A stretch of DNA of 64,000 bases from Cricetomys ansorgei (GCA_026225945.1 JAMJFZ010002307.1:712001-776000), one strand, 5' to 3'. Shown: positions 1 to 11,095, counted from the stretch's first letter. The notes: a model not told the origin generated them from the letters alone. Translations and numbers: made by a program.

Positions 1-502
1 TGGCTCCCATTTTGGTATTTGTTTCTAAACTCACCTCTTGCTCTTCAATTCCTCCATCGCGGCCTCTTTGTGACAGATATTGACTAATGCGGCTTTCACC
101 ACCCTTACATTTCCCTTACTATGCTTTATTTTCTCCTTATTTCCCCAGAAACGACAATGAACACATTGACATCGTTCGTAACAGGATAGTTTGCTGAGAA
201 CCGAACTTTTTTCAGTATTTTGTTGCAAAATCCGTTTCTCAACCTTGGTTCTGGCTGGAATTATACACATAACTATACATGCACATGTCGTGTTCCCTGT
301 GGCTCAGATTTATAATCACTGCCTTATGGAATTGTATTTTATGTCGAGAGGGAGAAACAGTTGCACACAAAATGCAGCGCTTGTTTCTACGCTCAGAGCT
401 GACTCCAGCTGCTCTCAGTATTTGCCTAAGTCTATTCAAACCACTATGCTGCTCTCTTTTATTTAAGCTGAAAGATGCATTTGGTATTTCCTGCAGAGCT
501 GG
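1..502. other. Unique sequence, no gene seen
   Basis: No repeat family or coding exon is recognised here. The short open frames overlap on both strands and show no splice-site or start context that singles one out. It ends where the first LTR begins. Confidence 0.5.
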
Positions 503-879
503 TGTCTCCACTAGGATGACTGCTGCCGTGGTGAGACGCCATGACCAGAAGCACCTAGGGGAGGGATTGCTTCACTCGCAGTTCCATGTAACAGTTCATC
601 ATCAAAGCAGTCAGAGCAGGAAGTCACGCGGGGCAGGCACCCGGAGGCAGGAGCTGATACAGAGGCCACGGAGGGGTGCTGCTTCCTGGCTTGCTCCCCA
701 TGGCTTGCTCAGCCTGCTTTCTTATAGAACCCAGGACCAGCAGCCCAGGGATGGCCCCACACACAATGGACTGGGCTCTTGCCTACAGCCCCATCTTATG
801 GAGGCGTTTTCTCAGTGGAGGATCCCTAATCTCTGATGATTCCAGCTTATGTCAAGTTGACATAAAACTAGCCAGCACA
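503..879 (-). mobile_element. Solo LTR, rodent ERVL-MaLR type
   Basis: The segment starts TGTC and ends CAGCACA, the TG...CA ends of an LTR. Its right end holds the motif CAAGTTGACATAAAACTAGC, recalled as the reverse complement of the 5' end of a common rodent MaLR (MT/ORR1-group) LTR. The reverse complement of the stretch near 720-730 gives a TATA-like TATAAGAAAGC, so the LTR promoter would fire on the minus strand. A second copy lies at 25760-26191 in the same orientation. Flanking 5-mers (GCTGG and ACGGG) agree at only three of five positions, so any target duplication has decayed. No internal viral sequence is attached. Subfamily is uncertain. Confidence 0.8.
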
Positions 880-968
880 ACGGGTTTGTTAGTAAAACCC
901 TTTTTATTTCAGGCTTATCTTATAATGTCTTATTACCTCCTACATTTTCAAAGTACATTTCTTTTTAG

Positions 969-988
969 TTTTTTTTTTTTTTTTTTTT
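969..988. repeat. Poly(T) run of 20
   Basis: This is an uninterrupted T run, 90 bp past the LTR end. It looks like the poly(A) tail of a minus-strand retroposon, but the sequence to its right (989-1170) is not recognised as a SINE or L1. It may be a simple homopolymer expansion. Confidence 0.8.
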
Positions 989-1169
989 AAGCAGGAAATA
1001 GAACTTTTGATTAACAGCCTCCTGTGTCAGCACAAGGCCTATTGCCCTTAGGATTTCTAATGAGAAATGATCTTACTGTAGACTCTCTTGTGTAGCAAGT
1101 GAACCTCCTTTTGTTTTGTTAAAGGGTTCCTCTGTCATGACACAGACAGTTTGGTGTTAAACCATCCAG

Positions 1170-1970
1170 TGAGGAGCTCTTTGAGTTTATCCTGCTTGGA
1201 GTTCATTGGGTTTCTTAGATGTGTAGACTAACGATTCTTAATCTTGGGAGAGGTTTTCAACTATTCCTTTGTAATCTAAAGTTTGGATATTATTTTGTTT
1301 CTCTCTTGCCGTCTGGGACTTCTACCATGTGCATCCTGATACATGGTTTTCCTGTGAATATCTTGGTGATGGTTTCAGTTCACAGAGGCTGTATCCATTT
1401 TTCTCTTTTCCTCCCTCCTCCCTCCCTCCTTCTTTTTTTCTTTCTTTCTCCTTTCATCCCTCAGACTGGACAATATCAACTGCTCTCCTGTCCCTTGGCT
1501 CTTCCCTACCTTTGTAATCTCATTCTGAGGGTCTCTAGTGATTATTTAATTTCCCTTATTACTTTCAACTTCAGAATTGAATTTTTCTTTACATTTTTAT
1601 TTCTTTGGTGACATCTTCTAAGTGATGAGATGGCATGCATATCCTTTTCTTTAGTACTTCAGACACAGCTTCTTTTTCTAAGAACTGTTTAAATTACCCC
1701 ATGTAAAGCCTTTATATCGTAAGTCCAAAAGTTGAGCTTTCTTTTGGACACTTTCTTGATTGATTTGTGCGTGTCGATATGGAGGAGGTGTCTCATTTTT
1801 TGTTCATGTTAAACTAGATATTTAAAATAATAGGAATCCCCAAAATCATATTCTGCTACCTCTGCATGATCATTGATACTCAGGGGCATTTTGTTGGTTT
1901 ACTATCTTTTTTGAATGAGTTCTGGTAGGCATATCTTTGTCATATTTGGCAGTGAAAGACTCTACTTGGT
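1170..1970 (-). mobile_element. Ancient L1 (L1M-type) fragment
   Basis: From CTCTTTGAGTTTATCCTGCT through the pyrimidine-rich middle to about 1970, the order of short motifs matches the reverse complement of an old mammalian L1 region as I remember it. These motifs include 'TCTGGGACTTCTACCATGTG' and 'CCTCAGACTGGACAATATCA'. It is heavily diverged and contains a CCCTCCTCC tract at about 1410-1430. No L1 protein frame survives. Which L1 segment it derives from (5' region or ORF1 neighbourhood) is uncertain. Confidence 0.6.
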
Positions 1971-3814
1971 TTGCTGGATGGTCAGCTAGTAACTGGACGG
2001 CTAGAACAACTACATCTCCCAGCATTTGCTGAGGACTTCCGTGTAAAATTTAAGAAGCTTTCAACACTCAAACAGGCACTTTGCAAGTCTACCTTGGTCT
2101 AAACTTTAAGCTTTCACTAAACGTCATATTAGCCAGGGGTAAGGTTTTAGGGCCTTTTGACTTCTCTCAGTATGCATACAGCCCTGAGATGGTAAGGTCT
2201 TTTGCATGTGTGACCTCCTAGATTCCTAGGAACATGACAGAGCTTTGCAAAACTCTACAGGCATCGTATTCTCCAAGTTTTATTCTTAAGCACTTTCCTT
2301 ATCTCTTGTTCATTCTAACTTCTATCCACGTAGGAGACAGGCCCCTTTAGACAACTGCTTTTGTGTTTTTGTTTTCCTTTTTCCCCAGCCATCCTAGGAA
2401 TGAAGCTGTTCATTCAGACGGAGTGAGCTCAGATTTAGGTAATAGAAAGACAGCCTTGTAATGGGGTCTTCCAGGAAACCACTAGAGAGGGGAAATAAAT
2501 TCCCTGGGAATGAGGTTTTGAAAACTCTCCAACCCCATTCTTTCCCACCCCGTGGTCAGCAGATTGCTGGTTTTCACTGTGATTGTGGGCTGTAAGACTT
2601 CAAAGACCGTGCCGCCAAGAAAGGGGAACGGCACAGCGACAAAGTAAAACGCTACGAATCCCCTTGTCATTGCTGGGATCTGGTTATCTTTTTTCCTAAG
2701 ATAAATGTTCTATATTTTTAAAGCCATTGGTTAATTCCACAGTTCTGAGAAGATTGATTCTGATTATTACTTTTTAAATCAGTATTATTATCATTTCTCT
2801 TAGGGAAGAAAACATATTGGGAAACCAGGTCCACCAGTTACACTGATGTAACTGTGTCATCTGATCATTAGGAAAAAAATTATCACTCAAAGACACTTGG
2901 ATGTTCGTAAGTGACTATGAAATACAATGTTGGAAAGGCAAAATGATAGCTGTATATCCGTGTTTACTCACTGTTAAACACGTAAGGATTTTTAGCCAAT
3001 GACTCTTACAGTTATTTTAGGACAGAGGGTAATGATCTACGTAAAGATACAGGGTCATTTCTATTATACTTTTGCTAGATACAAACTCCTTCTATTCCCC
3101 TGGAGGTGTGGCTTCTCCTCTCTCACTGGGCTTTGAGAATATGTTTCTCATTGAAGACAATGTTATCCCGCTTAATATGTTTGTTCCTCTCCCCTTTGTT
3201 CTTCAAGACTCAAATAGGATTTAAATTCCTCTAGGATATAGTACTAGACAACCAAGTCTAATTAAGCCAGGCGATCCTTCTAGGTGAGCTTGTGGCATCT
3301 AGTATTTATACAGTTACTACACATAACCTGATAAGTTGTAATTGTCCGATAACTTTAAATTCCCAGTAGAACTTACATGTTGGGAGAGCAATCATCAGAG
3401 GATCCGGAAGTGATGTAATGAACCAGGAAGAATGTTAGACCTCAGAGGAAGTAGACTAACTGTTCAGGTGGTAAGAGTCAGGTTTCTAAGCTTGAGTCTG
3501 GGCTGGGGAATGTTATAGTTTGAATCAGCAATAGAGACTTTCATACTAAATGGATTGGAACTTTTGATATCTGAAACTTGAGAATATTTATTGACTTAAG
3601 AATGTCTGGAAAAATTGAGTTAGCACAAGATTTTATCTGAGAATAGTTAAAAACAACTTAAAAAGATGTGCTTAAGAGGAATAAATGAACTTTTTCTTAT
3701 AACTTACTGAGCCTGTGCTTTTAATCAATGAACCGGAGAAAGGCAAGGGGCTCATCATGTGTGGGAATTGAAAATAATGTATACGGTACAGGAAAAACTC
3801 AAGTGAGGATGTAG
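1971..3814. other. Unique or unrecognised AT-rich sequence
   Basis: About 1.8 kb with no family I can name and no convincing exon. A stretch near 3510-3550 (ATGTTATAGTTTGAATCAGC) vaguely resembles the start of a MaLR LTR, but the match fades quickly and is not called. Confidence 0.4.
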
Positions 3815-4350
3815 GATGAGAGGGCTTTCTGGGATGCTGACTGGAATGTAGATTTGTGAAGCCACCATGACGACGATATAGAAACTCCTCAGAAAACTGA
3901 AAGTAGAACTATTATCTAGGATAAATAACCAGCGGACCCTACGCCAGCATTCCGCAGAGAGGACTGCATACCTTCATGTGTGTGCTGTGCTGTTCACAAG
4001 AGCCAACTCACAGAACCAGTCTCAGTGCTCATCCTTGGATAGGTGGCTAGAAGAGAGGCAATATATACACAGAGAGCATTGCCTAGTCATGATGAACAAG
4101 TCTGAATCATTTGTCGGAAACAGGAAGAAATGAGAGATTGTGTTACATGAAATAAGCCTGACCTGGGAAGCAAAGTAGTGCATGTTTTCTTTCATATGTA
4201 GAGTTTTTAAAAGGCTTGAAAGCAGAAGTGGGATTGTCAGTGATTGGGCAGTAAATCAGTGGGAGGGATAACTACTATCAAAGCACATTATGTACAGGTA
4301 TCAAAATATCAAAGTGAAGCAAATTATTTTGTACAATTAATATACACCAA
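3815..4350 (+). mobile_element. L1 3' end fragment
   Basis: Blocks in the expected order for the end of L1 ORF2 and the 3'UTR are visible: 'GCTGACTGGAATGTAGATTT', a 'TTCACAAGAGCCAACTCACA' block, 'CATCCTTGGATAGGTGGCTA', 'TACATGAAATAAGCCTGACC', and a 'GGGAGGGATAACTACTATCA' block. Together they follow the order of rodent/mammalian L1 tails. No open frame is preserved. It abuts the following MST-type LTR. Confidence 0.65.
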
Positions 4351-4358
4351 CCAAAAGT

Positions 4359-4690
4359 TACTATAGCTTGAATCACATCAAATGCAATATCATTGTAACA
4401 GCCTTTAAGAAGTAGGTCCTCTAAAAGAATGAATCAGCACTATAATCAAGGGAGTGGCTTGTTTACGATGAGAGTGGGTTTGTCCTAAGTGTTTCTTCTC
4501 GTTTCCCTTCTTTCTGTCTCGTTCATGTTCACTGCACTTCTACCACATTGGGGCACAGGAGGAAGATCCTGGCGAGAGGCTGAAGCCAAGGTCTTGGACT
4601 TCGAAGCCTCCATAATGGTGAGAAACTCTTTTCCTTATCAATTCTCCAGTCTTCAATTTTCTGTTATTATAGAAAACGGACTGAGATGGC
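4359..4690 (+). mobile_element. MaLR LTR, MST-like
   Basis: It starts TACTATAGCTTGAATCACAT and runs through 'ATAATCAAGGGAGTGGCTTG', 'AGGTCTTGGACTTCGAAGCC' and 'GAGAAACTCTTTTCCTTATC', ending in 'AACGGACTGAGA'. These are successive landmarks of the MST/THE1-type mammalian MaLR LTR in sense orientation. The expected AATAAA is degraded. It is an ancient insertion, present as a lone LTR with no visible target duplication. Confidence 0.75.
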
Positions 4691-4716
4691 CATAGATCAC
4701 ATGAACACATACAGAG

Positions 4717-4739
4717 AGAGAGACAGAGAGAGAGAGAGA
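4717..4739. repeat. (GA)n microsatellite
   Basis: A short GAGAGACAGAGAGAGAGAGA tract lies just beyond the LTR. Confidence 0.85.
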
Positions 4740-6018
4740 ACTTTTGAGTGCAGGAATGTGTCTCTACATGCCAACAAATGCCAACAGCTGTCAGAGAAAA
4801 AGCTCCCAAAGCTAGGGAGCTAGGCACAGAACAAACTCTTCCCTACAGCCCTCAGAAGACTCCAAGTATTCCACCTTGCTCTCAGACTGAGAAACAGGTG
4901 TTCACTGTTAAGTTGCTTGTCCGTAATGCTTTGTCAACCCAACACTAGGAAATAAACCCCGGCTTTCACTTCCCTCCCTTGGTGTGGTGATATTCTTTGC
5001 ATATTTTCCTTCTTTCCAGAGAGTCACTTCCTGGCTCTTGTAGTGGATGTTCTCTGTGATACATCCTTGAGGTAGTCCACCTTGCATTTACATTTCAAAA
5101 CAAAAGATCCTTCAGCTCTCCCTCTGGGTCACTGTGTTGGAGCAGTTGATTGCATCCATTTATCCAGAACCATTCAGCTTTCAGCGTCTCCTTACTTAGT
5201 TTACGGGGTTGGCAAAGGGTGTGTGAAATGAGCCACAGAGGAGATTGCATGGTTTTAATGAAACAGTTACACTCAGAATTTATATAACTTTCATGGTTTC
5301 AATGCCATTTCTTCCTATTGAGAACAAGTAATGGGGTCTTGTTACCCCTAAGTTACACTGATCAAAGGCTATGGTCCACAAGGGGCCTGGCAGAGAAGAA
5401 CTCCATGTTACAGCTGTTACAGATCATAGGGTCCCAGATAGGGTTGGAGAAGATGAGCAGAGAAGTCAAAAGATGAAATATTCCATCCCATACTTTGTTC
5501 CAAAAAAGAACATGCTGTCCTCTTTAGAGAGCAGACGATTGAAAGAGAAGTTCAGCCAATGGCCATCTGCGTTAGAGAAAGACCAAAGCCAACCTGGACA
5601 TCTCTATCCTCCACAGAGCCCTGCCAAGCCACAGAGCCATCTTGGCCCATCTTCACACAGGCACTTTGACTATGCATAGAGTTGCATTAAAAGGACTACA
5701 TGCCAGTTCATGCTTTCTGTAACTCGATTTCATCCAAGCCACATTTATCAATGTTTCTACATGGCATGTCCTATGCTAACTGCACAGAGATGAATGACGG
5801 CTGGGCCATGCATTATTTGGTTCACATTCTGGTGAGGGATATAAAATGTTATGTATGCACTATGCCAGACTTGATATCTATCAAGAACTATAATCAAATT
5901 TTATTTGCCTTTATGTCTCCAATGTACAGGACCCCACATGTAGTACATAACTGCGTAAGGAGTCGCATGCAGTAGATCCCTCATCAAAGTTAAATAACAG
6001 ATGCTTGTAAGTCAGCAT
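4740..6018. other. Unique sequence, no gene seen
   Basis: About 1.3 kb of unrecognised sequence. A 102-codon plus-strand open frame (5371-5679) is rich in Lys, Ser and Pro but has no recognisable domain and no splice or promoter context. I do not call it a gene. Confidence 0.4.
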
Positions 6019-6363
6019 TATGCTTAATCCGCATTGTCAGCCTGACTTGCTTTTGAATTACCTAGGAGACACAGCTCAGGGCATGTCCGTGAGGATATCA
6101 GAGGGGTTGGCTGAGAAGAGAAGACCCACTCTGAATGTGGTGGCCCCATCTCTTGGGCTGGAGAATGGGATGGAAGAAAAGGAGGAAGCTGAAATTGGGC
6201 ATTCATCCCCTTTACTTCCGAATCTGCCCAGAGGTGAGCAGCTCCTGCCACTGTCCATTCCTGCTGTGATGGAGTGTACCCTCCAGTCACCCGTCAAAGG
6301 CAGTCATTCTCTCGCTCCCTTCTTGTCGGGTGTCTCATCACAGAGGTGAGGAAAGAAACTAGC
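6019..6363 (+). mobile_element. MaLR LTR, ORR1/MT-like, diverged
   Basis: Ordered landmarks of the rodent MaLR LTR in sense orientation are visible: 'GCATGTCCGTGAGGATATCA', 'AAGACCCACTCTGAATGTGG', 'GCCCCATCTCTTGGGCTGGA', 'TGTGATGGAGTGTACCCTCC', and a terminal 'GAAAGAAACTAGC'. The polyadenylation hexamer is lost. Ends are set by similarity only and no target duplication is seen. Confidence 0.7.
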
Positions 6364-6995
6364 GCTTGGCTACGGGGACCCAGGAAAGAAAGGAATTTAT
6401 GATCACTCTGCCAGGAGACATCCAGGGCAGGTCTAGAAAGAAAACTAAAATTGGGTTAGGGGCTTAAACACATAAATCCAGTCGGTCAAAAAGTAGAGAA
6501 AATGGCTGAGACTAAAGTCAGTAAAGACGGGCAGTAAGTAATCACATCACGATTGGAGTGAAATAGTATTTTTCCTCATGCATGGTTCACGCCAGCACTT
6601 CTCACATGGCTGCTCGTTACAGCATTGCGCCTAGCAGTCAGAATGACACAAGATGAGGCCCAGTCCCTGAGCGGAAGCATGGTAGCCGCACTGTCGTGGA
6701 GTGTCAGGTGTAAGCGTGGTTCTAAAGTGTTTCAGGAAAGGGAAAGTACGTGTGTGGTCCTGTGGGTTTCATCAGAAACACGACAAGGTCTGCCTTGGTT
6801 TCAGCCAGGCGAAAGAATGGTGGCAAGATTTTCTCACTCCAGATCTAAAAACCAACTTAAAAAAACACAAGCCTGAGTTTCTGAAATGCTTTCATACTGG
6901 GTTGGTGGAATGAACCTTTACCTACACCTGTAGAACACACCCTACAGTACCAGTGGATGCAGAAATAAATCGCTGTAATTGTTTTGTTTCATCAC
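6364..6995. other. Unique sequence, no gene seen
   Basis: No repeat or exon is recognised. Two overlapping plus-strand frames (6625-6876 and 6701-6913) are open in different phases over the same bases, which argues that neither is coding. Confidence 0.4.
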
Positions 6996-7168
6996 GTGTA
7001 GGTGTGTGCGCACGCATGTACATTCGAGTGCAGTGCCTGTGGAGGCCAGAAGAGGGCACCCAGTCTCCTGATCAGGTTGTGATCACATGATACGAGTGCT
7101 GGGAATTCAACTCAGGCCCTCTGCAAGACAGTAGGCACTCTTAAGCACTGAGCAATCTTTCCAGTTCT
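6996..7168 (-). mobile_element. B2/B3-type SINE
   Basis: In reverse orientation the right end (CACTGAGCAATCTTTCCAG) is the decayed tRNA-derived head of a B2/B3 SINE. The middle keeps 'GTGCTGGGAATTCAACTCAG' (the B-box side), followed by the 'GTGGAGGCCAGAAGAGGGCA' body and a GTGTGTGCGCACGCATG tail. Promoter boxes are degenerate. Old and probably inactive. Confidence 0.85.
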
Positions 7169-7254
7169 GTACATTTGTGTTTGCTAATCTTTAAAGTGAA
7201 CACACATCCAGGTGCATAGGAGACACAGAGCCAAGCAGATGGAGAGGTTTTGGG

Positions 7255-7275
7255 TTTTTTTTTTTTTTTTTTTTT
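7255..7275. repeat. Poly(T) run of 21
   Basis: A T homopolymer between the B2/B3 SINE and an L1 fragment. It may be the tail of a minus-strand retroposon. Nothing recognisable follows in that orientation. Confidence 0.8.
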
Positions 7276-7369
7276 AAGATTCTAAGTTTTTAGCTTATTT
7301 CGAAAGGCATTTGTAGCTGAGGTCTAGGAAAATGAATATTGATTATGAGCAAATTAACAGGATACTTAC

Positions 7370-7690
7370 AAGCAATAGAAAAGAACAAATTAGACTCACA
7401 TGAAGCAATGTGGATGAGTCTGTCAGAATTTATTACCAAGGATAAAAAGCAGATTAGAAGAGAATGATATAGTTCATATACAGTTCAAAAACTCTGTAAA
7501 ATAAATGATATATCTGTAATATAGTATAAAATAGACATAAAATACTCAGAGGAACGTGTGAATATGCAAGACAATTAGAAAGACCAAACATCTACAATTA
7601 AACATTGTTTTTCAGTGTTGACATACCACAAAGATGGTTACGGGAGTATTTAGTGCTTGGATTGGCCTGCTATAATCTGTCCTGCACTGT
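7370..7690 (+). mobile_element. Ancient L1 3' fragment
   Basis: Motifs include 'CATGAAGCAATGTGGATGAG', 'AGAATGATATAGTTCATATA' and 'GACATACCACAAAGATGGTT'. They follow the order of the last part of L1 ORF2 and 3'UTR of old mammalian L1 subfamilies. Highly diverged, with no coding frame. Confidence 0.5.
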
Positions 7691-8339
7691 AAAACCACCA
7701 CTGCCGATGTCTGTGTGGTATACGTTACTCTAAGGAAAATAAGCTGAGCAATGACAGACAATGACAATTTTAATACCTTTCGATGGTGCCTGCTGCAATT
7801 ATTGGTCTTGAATTTGTGCTTACCATTAGATTTTATGTAGTAATATAGAGAAAGATTTAAATTTTACCTAGTTGCCTTTGTCAAATTTTTTCCTGTCTTA
7901 TTTTTGAATTTGAGTAAAAATTTTCCTCTAAGTTAATTGCAAAACCTGCCATGTTTTTTTCATTTTAAATATTTTCAATGATTTTTGTTTAGGTGTTTCT
8001 ATTTTAAGCATGAGAAATGAGATTTTCATCATGCAAATTATATTTTAATATGTATATTTATGCTTATTATATTTGAAATAGTTGCATTTATTTTAATCAT
8101 TTCATGTTCCTATTTGCCATCTTCTGCTTTACATTAAATGTCTTTTTCTATGCGTGGCTGCAATTAAATTGATAAGAGCAGATAGTATTCTTGATCTTCA
8201 TCAAAAGGCAGGGAAGTGGCTGATGAACTTGACAATGATTGTGTTGCTGTATTTCTAGAAATTACTCCAGCAACACCTCTTCTGCTTTAAACATAAATAT
8301 TATTAGGCATTTATACCCTTAACTGTGTTCCTCAAAATA
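7691..8339. other. AT-rich unrecognised sequence
   Basis: A/T-rich with many short TTTTAAAT-like words. It may be L1-derived like its neighbours, but I cannot align it to anything remembered. No exon is visible. Confidence 0.4.
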
Positions 8340-8540
8340 TCTAAACTCACTCAATTTTCTTCTCCCTCTTCCCAAAACTTGGAAAGAAGGTTGGAACTCT
8401 TAAAGACCCCTTCTCCATTTTATCATTGCCTTTTTTGAGATTATAACATAATTACATTGTTTCCGCCTTCCTTTTCCTTCCCATGTGCCCAGATACTCCT
8501 TCTCTTTCAAATTCATGGCCACTTTCCGCATTAATTGATG

Positions 8541-8593
<53 letters not shown>

Positions 8594-9090
8594 TCTGTCT
8601 GTTATGTTACCTGTATGCGTATTTTTAGGGCTGACCATTTGGTATTGGATTACCAACTGGATAACCGTGTCTCCTCCTCTCAGCATTCATTCCCTGGTTG
8701 CCTGTAGATTTTTGTGTAGAGGGATTTCTCCCATCCACTTTGGCATCTCTGTTGTTATTGTTCTTGTTCAGCTTGTGTTTAGGCAGAAATTTTGGTGAAG
8801 CTAATGGTGTAGCTTTGGACATTAGTAGGAGACACACACCCTGATCTTCCGGCTCTTACAACCTTTCTTCCTCCTCTCCCACAGGGTGCCCTGAGCCTTA
8901 GGTGTGGGATTGTTTTGTATCTACTGGGACTGGGATTAGTTGTGGTTTTCCGTAATGGTCTCCATCTGTTGCAAAGAGGAGTTTCCTTGATGAGGGGCTA
9001 GAACCCTGGAGAAGACAGTGGGAGGTTTGGCTGATTGAGAGGGTTGGATGGATGCAGCACAGAAGGGCTAAATGAGAAGTGAAGTGTTCT
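8340..9090 (-). mobile_element. Rodent L1 (Lx-type) 3'UTR
   Basis: Read on the plus strand, landmarks recalled from the reverse complement of the rodent Lx/L1 3'UTR appear in order: 'TTTCAAATTCATGGCCACTT', 'AGGGCTGACCATTTGGTATT', 'TCCACTTTGGCATCTCTGTT', 'GACATTAGTAGGAGACACAC', 'GAGCCTTAGGTGTGGGATTG' and 'TCCATCTGTTGCAAAGAGGA'. The internal TATA/CATA tract of the consensus is replaced here by a CA microsatellite. This is among the firmest rodent-specific calls in the window. Confidence 0.85.
8545..8590. repeat. (AC)23 microsatellite inside L1 3'UTR
   Basis: A pure AC tract of 46 bp. It sits where the rodent L1 3'UTR normally has a TA/CA-rich low-complexity segment, so it probably grew from that seed. 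Confidence 0.95.
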
Positions 9091-9109
9091 CTTGGAATTT
9101 TTTTAAATT

Positions 9110-9985
9110 TTCATTTTGGTAAAAAATAATAAATGTGTCTCTTTGTGGAATACAGCATGCATATTCTTATTCCATTTGATTGAGCTAATCAACAAACCCA
9201 TCCATATATCCAACAAATCTGACAATATATCTTTCTGGTAAGAATGTGAGAACCTAAGCCCGGCAGTGGTGGCGCACGCCTTTAATCCCAGCACTCTGGA
9301 GGCAGAGGCAGGTAGATCTCTGTGAGTTCAAGGCCAGCCTGGTCTACAGAGTGAGTTCCAGGACAGCCAGAGTTACAGCAAAGAAACCCTGTCTCAAAAA
9401 CAAAACAAAACAACGTGAGAACCTATGTCAGCCATCTTTAAGCCTACATCACATTACTGCATGCTGTGTCCTCACAAATCTGTCACGTATCACATGGACA
9501 GTTTTAATAGCCTCCCCGTTCCTCCTCCTCCTCTCCAGCCTCTGATAACCACCTTTCTACTTCTTGTATCTATGAGTTCATTTTCTAAAATTATCACATG
9601 TAAGAGAGGTCAGTTAGTAACTGTCTTTCCACCTGTGGCTTATTTCCTTAAAACGTTGTCCTCCAATGACACCCATACTGTCAAAGACAATAGATACCCT
9701 TCTCTTTAAAGGCTGTATAGTGTGCCATTGTGTACACCTGCATATTTTCTTTGTGCACTCATCTGTTGATGAACTCCCAGGCTGTTTCCTGCTCTGGCTG
9801 CTGTGAAGGACTCTGGAAGACCTTGGGAGAGCAGAGGCACCTGCTGCCCATGTGCGGAAGTGAGATTGCTGGCTCGCGTGACTGGTTTTCTTGTGAGGAG
9901 TCTCTCTGATATTTTGCATTATGGCTGTGCTAACTTGGCTTCCAACTAACAGTACAAGGTGTCCGGTTCTTCACACTCAGTAGCA
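9110..9985 (-). mobile_element. Ancient L1M 3' region, split by a B1
   Basis: The plus strand shows the reverse complement of an old L1 3' end and terminal ORF2: 'CCTCTGATAACCACCTTTCT', 'TATCTATGAGTTCATTTTCT', 'GTATAGTGTGCCATTGTGTA', 'CACTCATCTGTTGATGAACT', 'GAAGTGAGATTGCTGGCTCG' and 'CATTATGGCTGTGCTAACTT'. The element is interrupted at 9257-9414 by a B1, and the two L1 halves join cleanly once one TSD copy is removed. No ORF2 reading frame survives. Confidence 0.85.
9257..9414 (+). mobile_element. B1 SINE (7SL-derived) with perfect 11-bp TSD
   Basis: A near-complete B1: the GGCGCACGCCTTTAATCCCA A-box region, 'GAGTTCAAGGCCAGCCTGGT' (B-box side), 'GTGAGTTCCAGGACAGCCAG', 'AAACCCTGTCTC', then an A-rich tail. 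It is flanked by GTGAGAACCTA at 9246-9256 and 9415-9425. The perfect duplication and low divergence make it the youngest SINE in the window. It was inserted into an already present L1M. RNA polymerase III boxes look largely kept, but activity is unknown. Confidence 0.97.
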
Positions 9986-10004
9986 CCTCATGTGTCTGAG
10001 TGGC

Positions 10005-10287
10005 TGTCGTTCACATACCACAGTGCATGCCGGAAGTCAGAGAACAATCTCAGGTGTCAGACCTCACCCTCTGCCTTATATGAAACAAAGGTCTGTGTTT
10101 CTCCCCGATGCTGCATCACCTAGTGGGCCCCAAGTGTTCAAGGATCCTCCTGTCTGCACCTCCCACCTCACCGTAAGAGGGCAGGGATTACAACACACAT
10201 TGCTGTGCCCAGCTTTACATTGGGTCTTGGGATTCCAACTTAGGTGCTCACATTGAAAGCAAGCACTTTACTCACCGAGCCTTCCAC
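10005..10287 (-). mobile_element. tRNA-derived composite SINE (B3/B4-like)
   Basis: Reverse-orientation landmarks: tail side 'GTGCATGCCGGAAGTCAGAG', middle 'CAAGGATCCTCCTGTCTGCA', 'GGGATTACAACACACATTGC', then the head 'GCAAGCACTTTACTCACCGA'. Further members lie at 39462-39778, 60421-60716 and, as a fragment, 27576-27706, all sharing the 'aggatccctgg' middle block. The family name is uncertain (B3/B4-like composite). The adjacent CA tract lies at its head side here. Confidence 0.7.
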
Positions 10288-10327
10288 ACACACACACCAC
10301 ACACCACACACACACACACCGCATGCA

Positions 10328-10373
<46 letters not shown>
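10285..10373. repeat. Compound CA/CACC microsatellite
   Basis: An AC-rich tract with CACACC interruptions for its first 45 bp, then a pure AC run of roughly 44 bp. It directly adjoins the SINE to its left. Confidence 0.95.
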
Positions 10374-10375
<2 letters not shown>

Positions 10376-10429
10376 TCCCATAACAGCCACTCTTGTGGCC
10401 ATAAGACAATGTTTCCGTATGATTTTGTT

Positions 10430-10594
10430 TGGTTTTTGTTGGGACAAGGTCTCTTCCTACAGTTCTGGATGTCCTGGAACACACTTTGAGAGCAGGCTGG
10501 CCTCAAACTTACAGAGATGCATATGCGTCTTAAATTAAATCACTGGGAAGCCCGGGAGCTGGGATGAAAGGTGTGAATCACCACTCTTGGCTTC
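10430..10594 (-). mobile_element. Old B1-type SINE
   Basis: Read as the reverse complement of B1: 'GGGACAAGGTCTCTTCCTAC', 'GGATGTCCTGGAACACACTT', 'GAGCAGGCTGGCCTCAAACT', 'GGGAGCTGGGATGAAAGGTG', 'CACCACTCTTGGCTT'. Diverged and with degraded promoter boxes. Confidence 0.85.
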
Positions 10595-10799
10595 ACTGTG
10601 ATTTAATTTGATTGGAGATACTGAACATTGATGGCATACATTTCTTGGTCATTTCTCCTTTGTGATAATTGACCCTTCGCTGTTTGGAAATCACGTTTTC
10701 TCTTTTCCTATTATTGACGTTACCCACTGTTCTTACGGCATGCACAAAACAACTCAATTTGATGTAATTACACTTCTTGATTTAAAATATATTATAAAG

Positions 10800-11095
10800 C
10801 TTTATATTTAAAACACGTATATCACAGACATGAAAACAGACATGTAAACACATGGGGCAGGACTGACGGCCATAAAACTATGAACAGGAACATCTTAACA
10901 GAGTTCTAGGACACTCAGCTGTTGGAAGGGAGGGTCTCTTTGAAAAATGGTGTGGGAGGCTGGACATCTACTTGAAGCAGAATGAAATTGGACCCTTCTC
11001 TCACACCATGTATAAAATCAACTGGAATTGCAAAGAATCTTCAGAGTAAGACCTGGAGCTGTGAAGCTTCTAGGAAAACCAAAGCAACAACAACC
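10800..11095 (+). mobile_element. L1 ORF2 C-terminal fragment
   Basis: 'GGAAGGGAGGGTCTCTTTGA', 'TCTCTCACACCATGTATAAA', 'ATCAACTGGAATTGCAAAGA' and 'GAAGCTTCTAGGAAAACCAA' follow the order of an L1 ORF2 3' segment. The frame is broken throughout. The left end is poorly defined. Confidence 0.6.

Noticed and set aside
279..836. 185-codon plus-strand frame
   Set aside because: Its 3' two thirds read through the antisense of the LTR at 503-879. There is no domain or conserved start.
1170..1970. Hydrophobic open frame at 1219-1611
   Set aside because: It lies in sequence that follows an antisense L1M fragment. T-rich DNA gives Phe/Leu-rich translation by default.
3508..3620. Possible start of a MaLR LTR
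   Set aside because: The opening words fit but the rest does not follow the LTR order.
6996..7168. tRNA-like A and B boxes in this and other SINE heads (13592, 24118, 24566, 39462, 42993)
   Set aside because: The heads lack a tRNA cloverleaf and anticodon arm and belong to SINE bodies. No tRNA gene is present.
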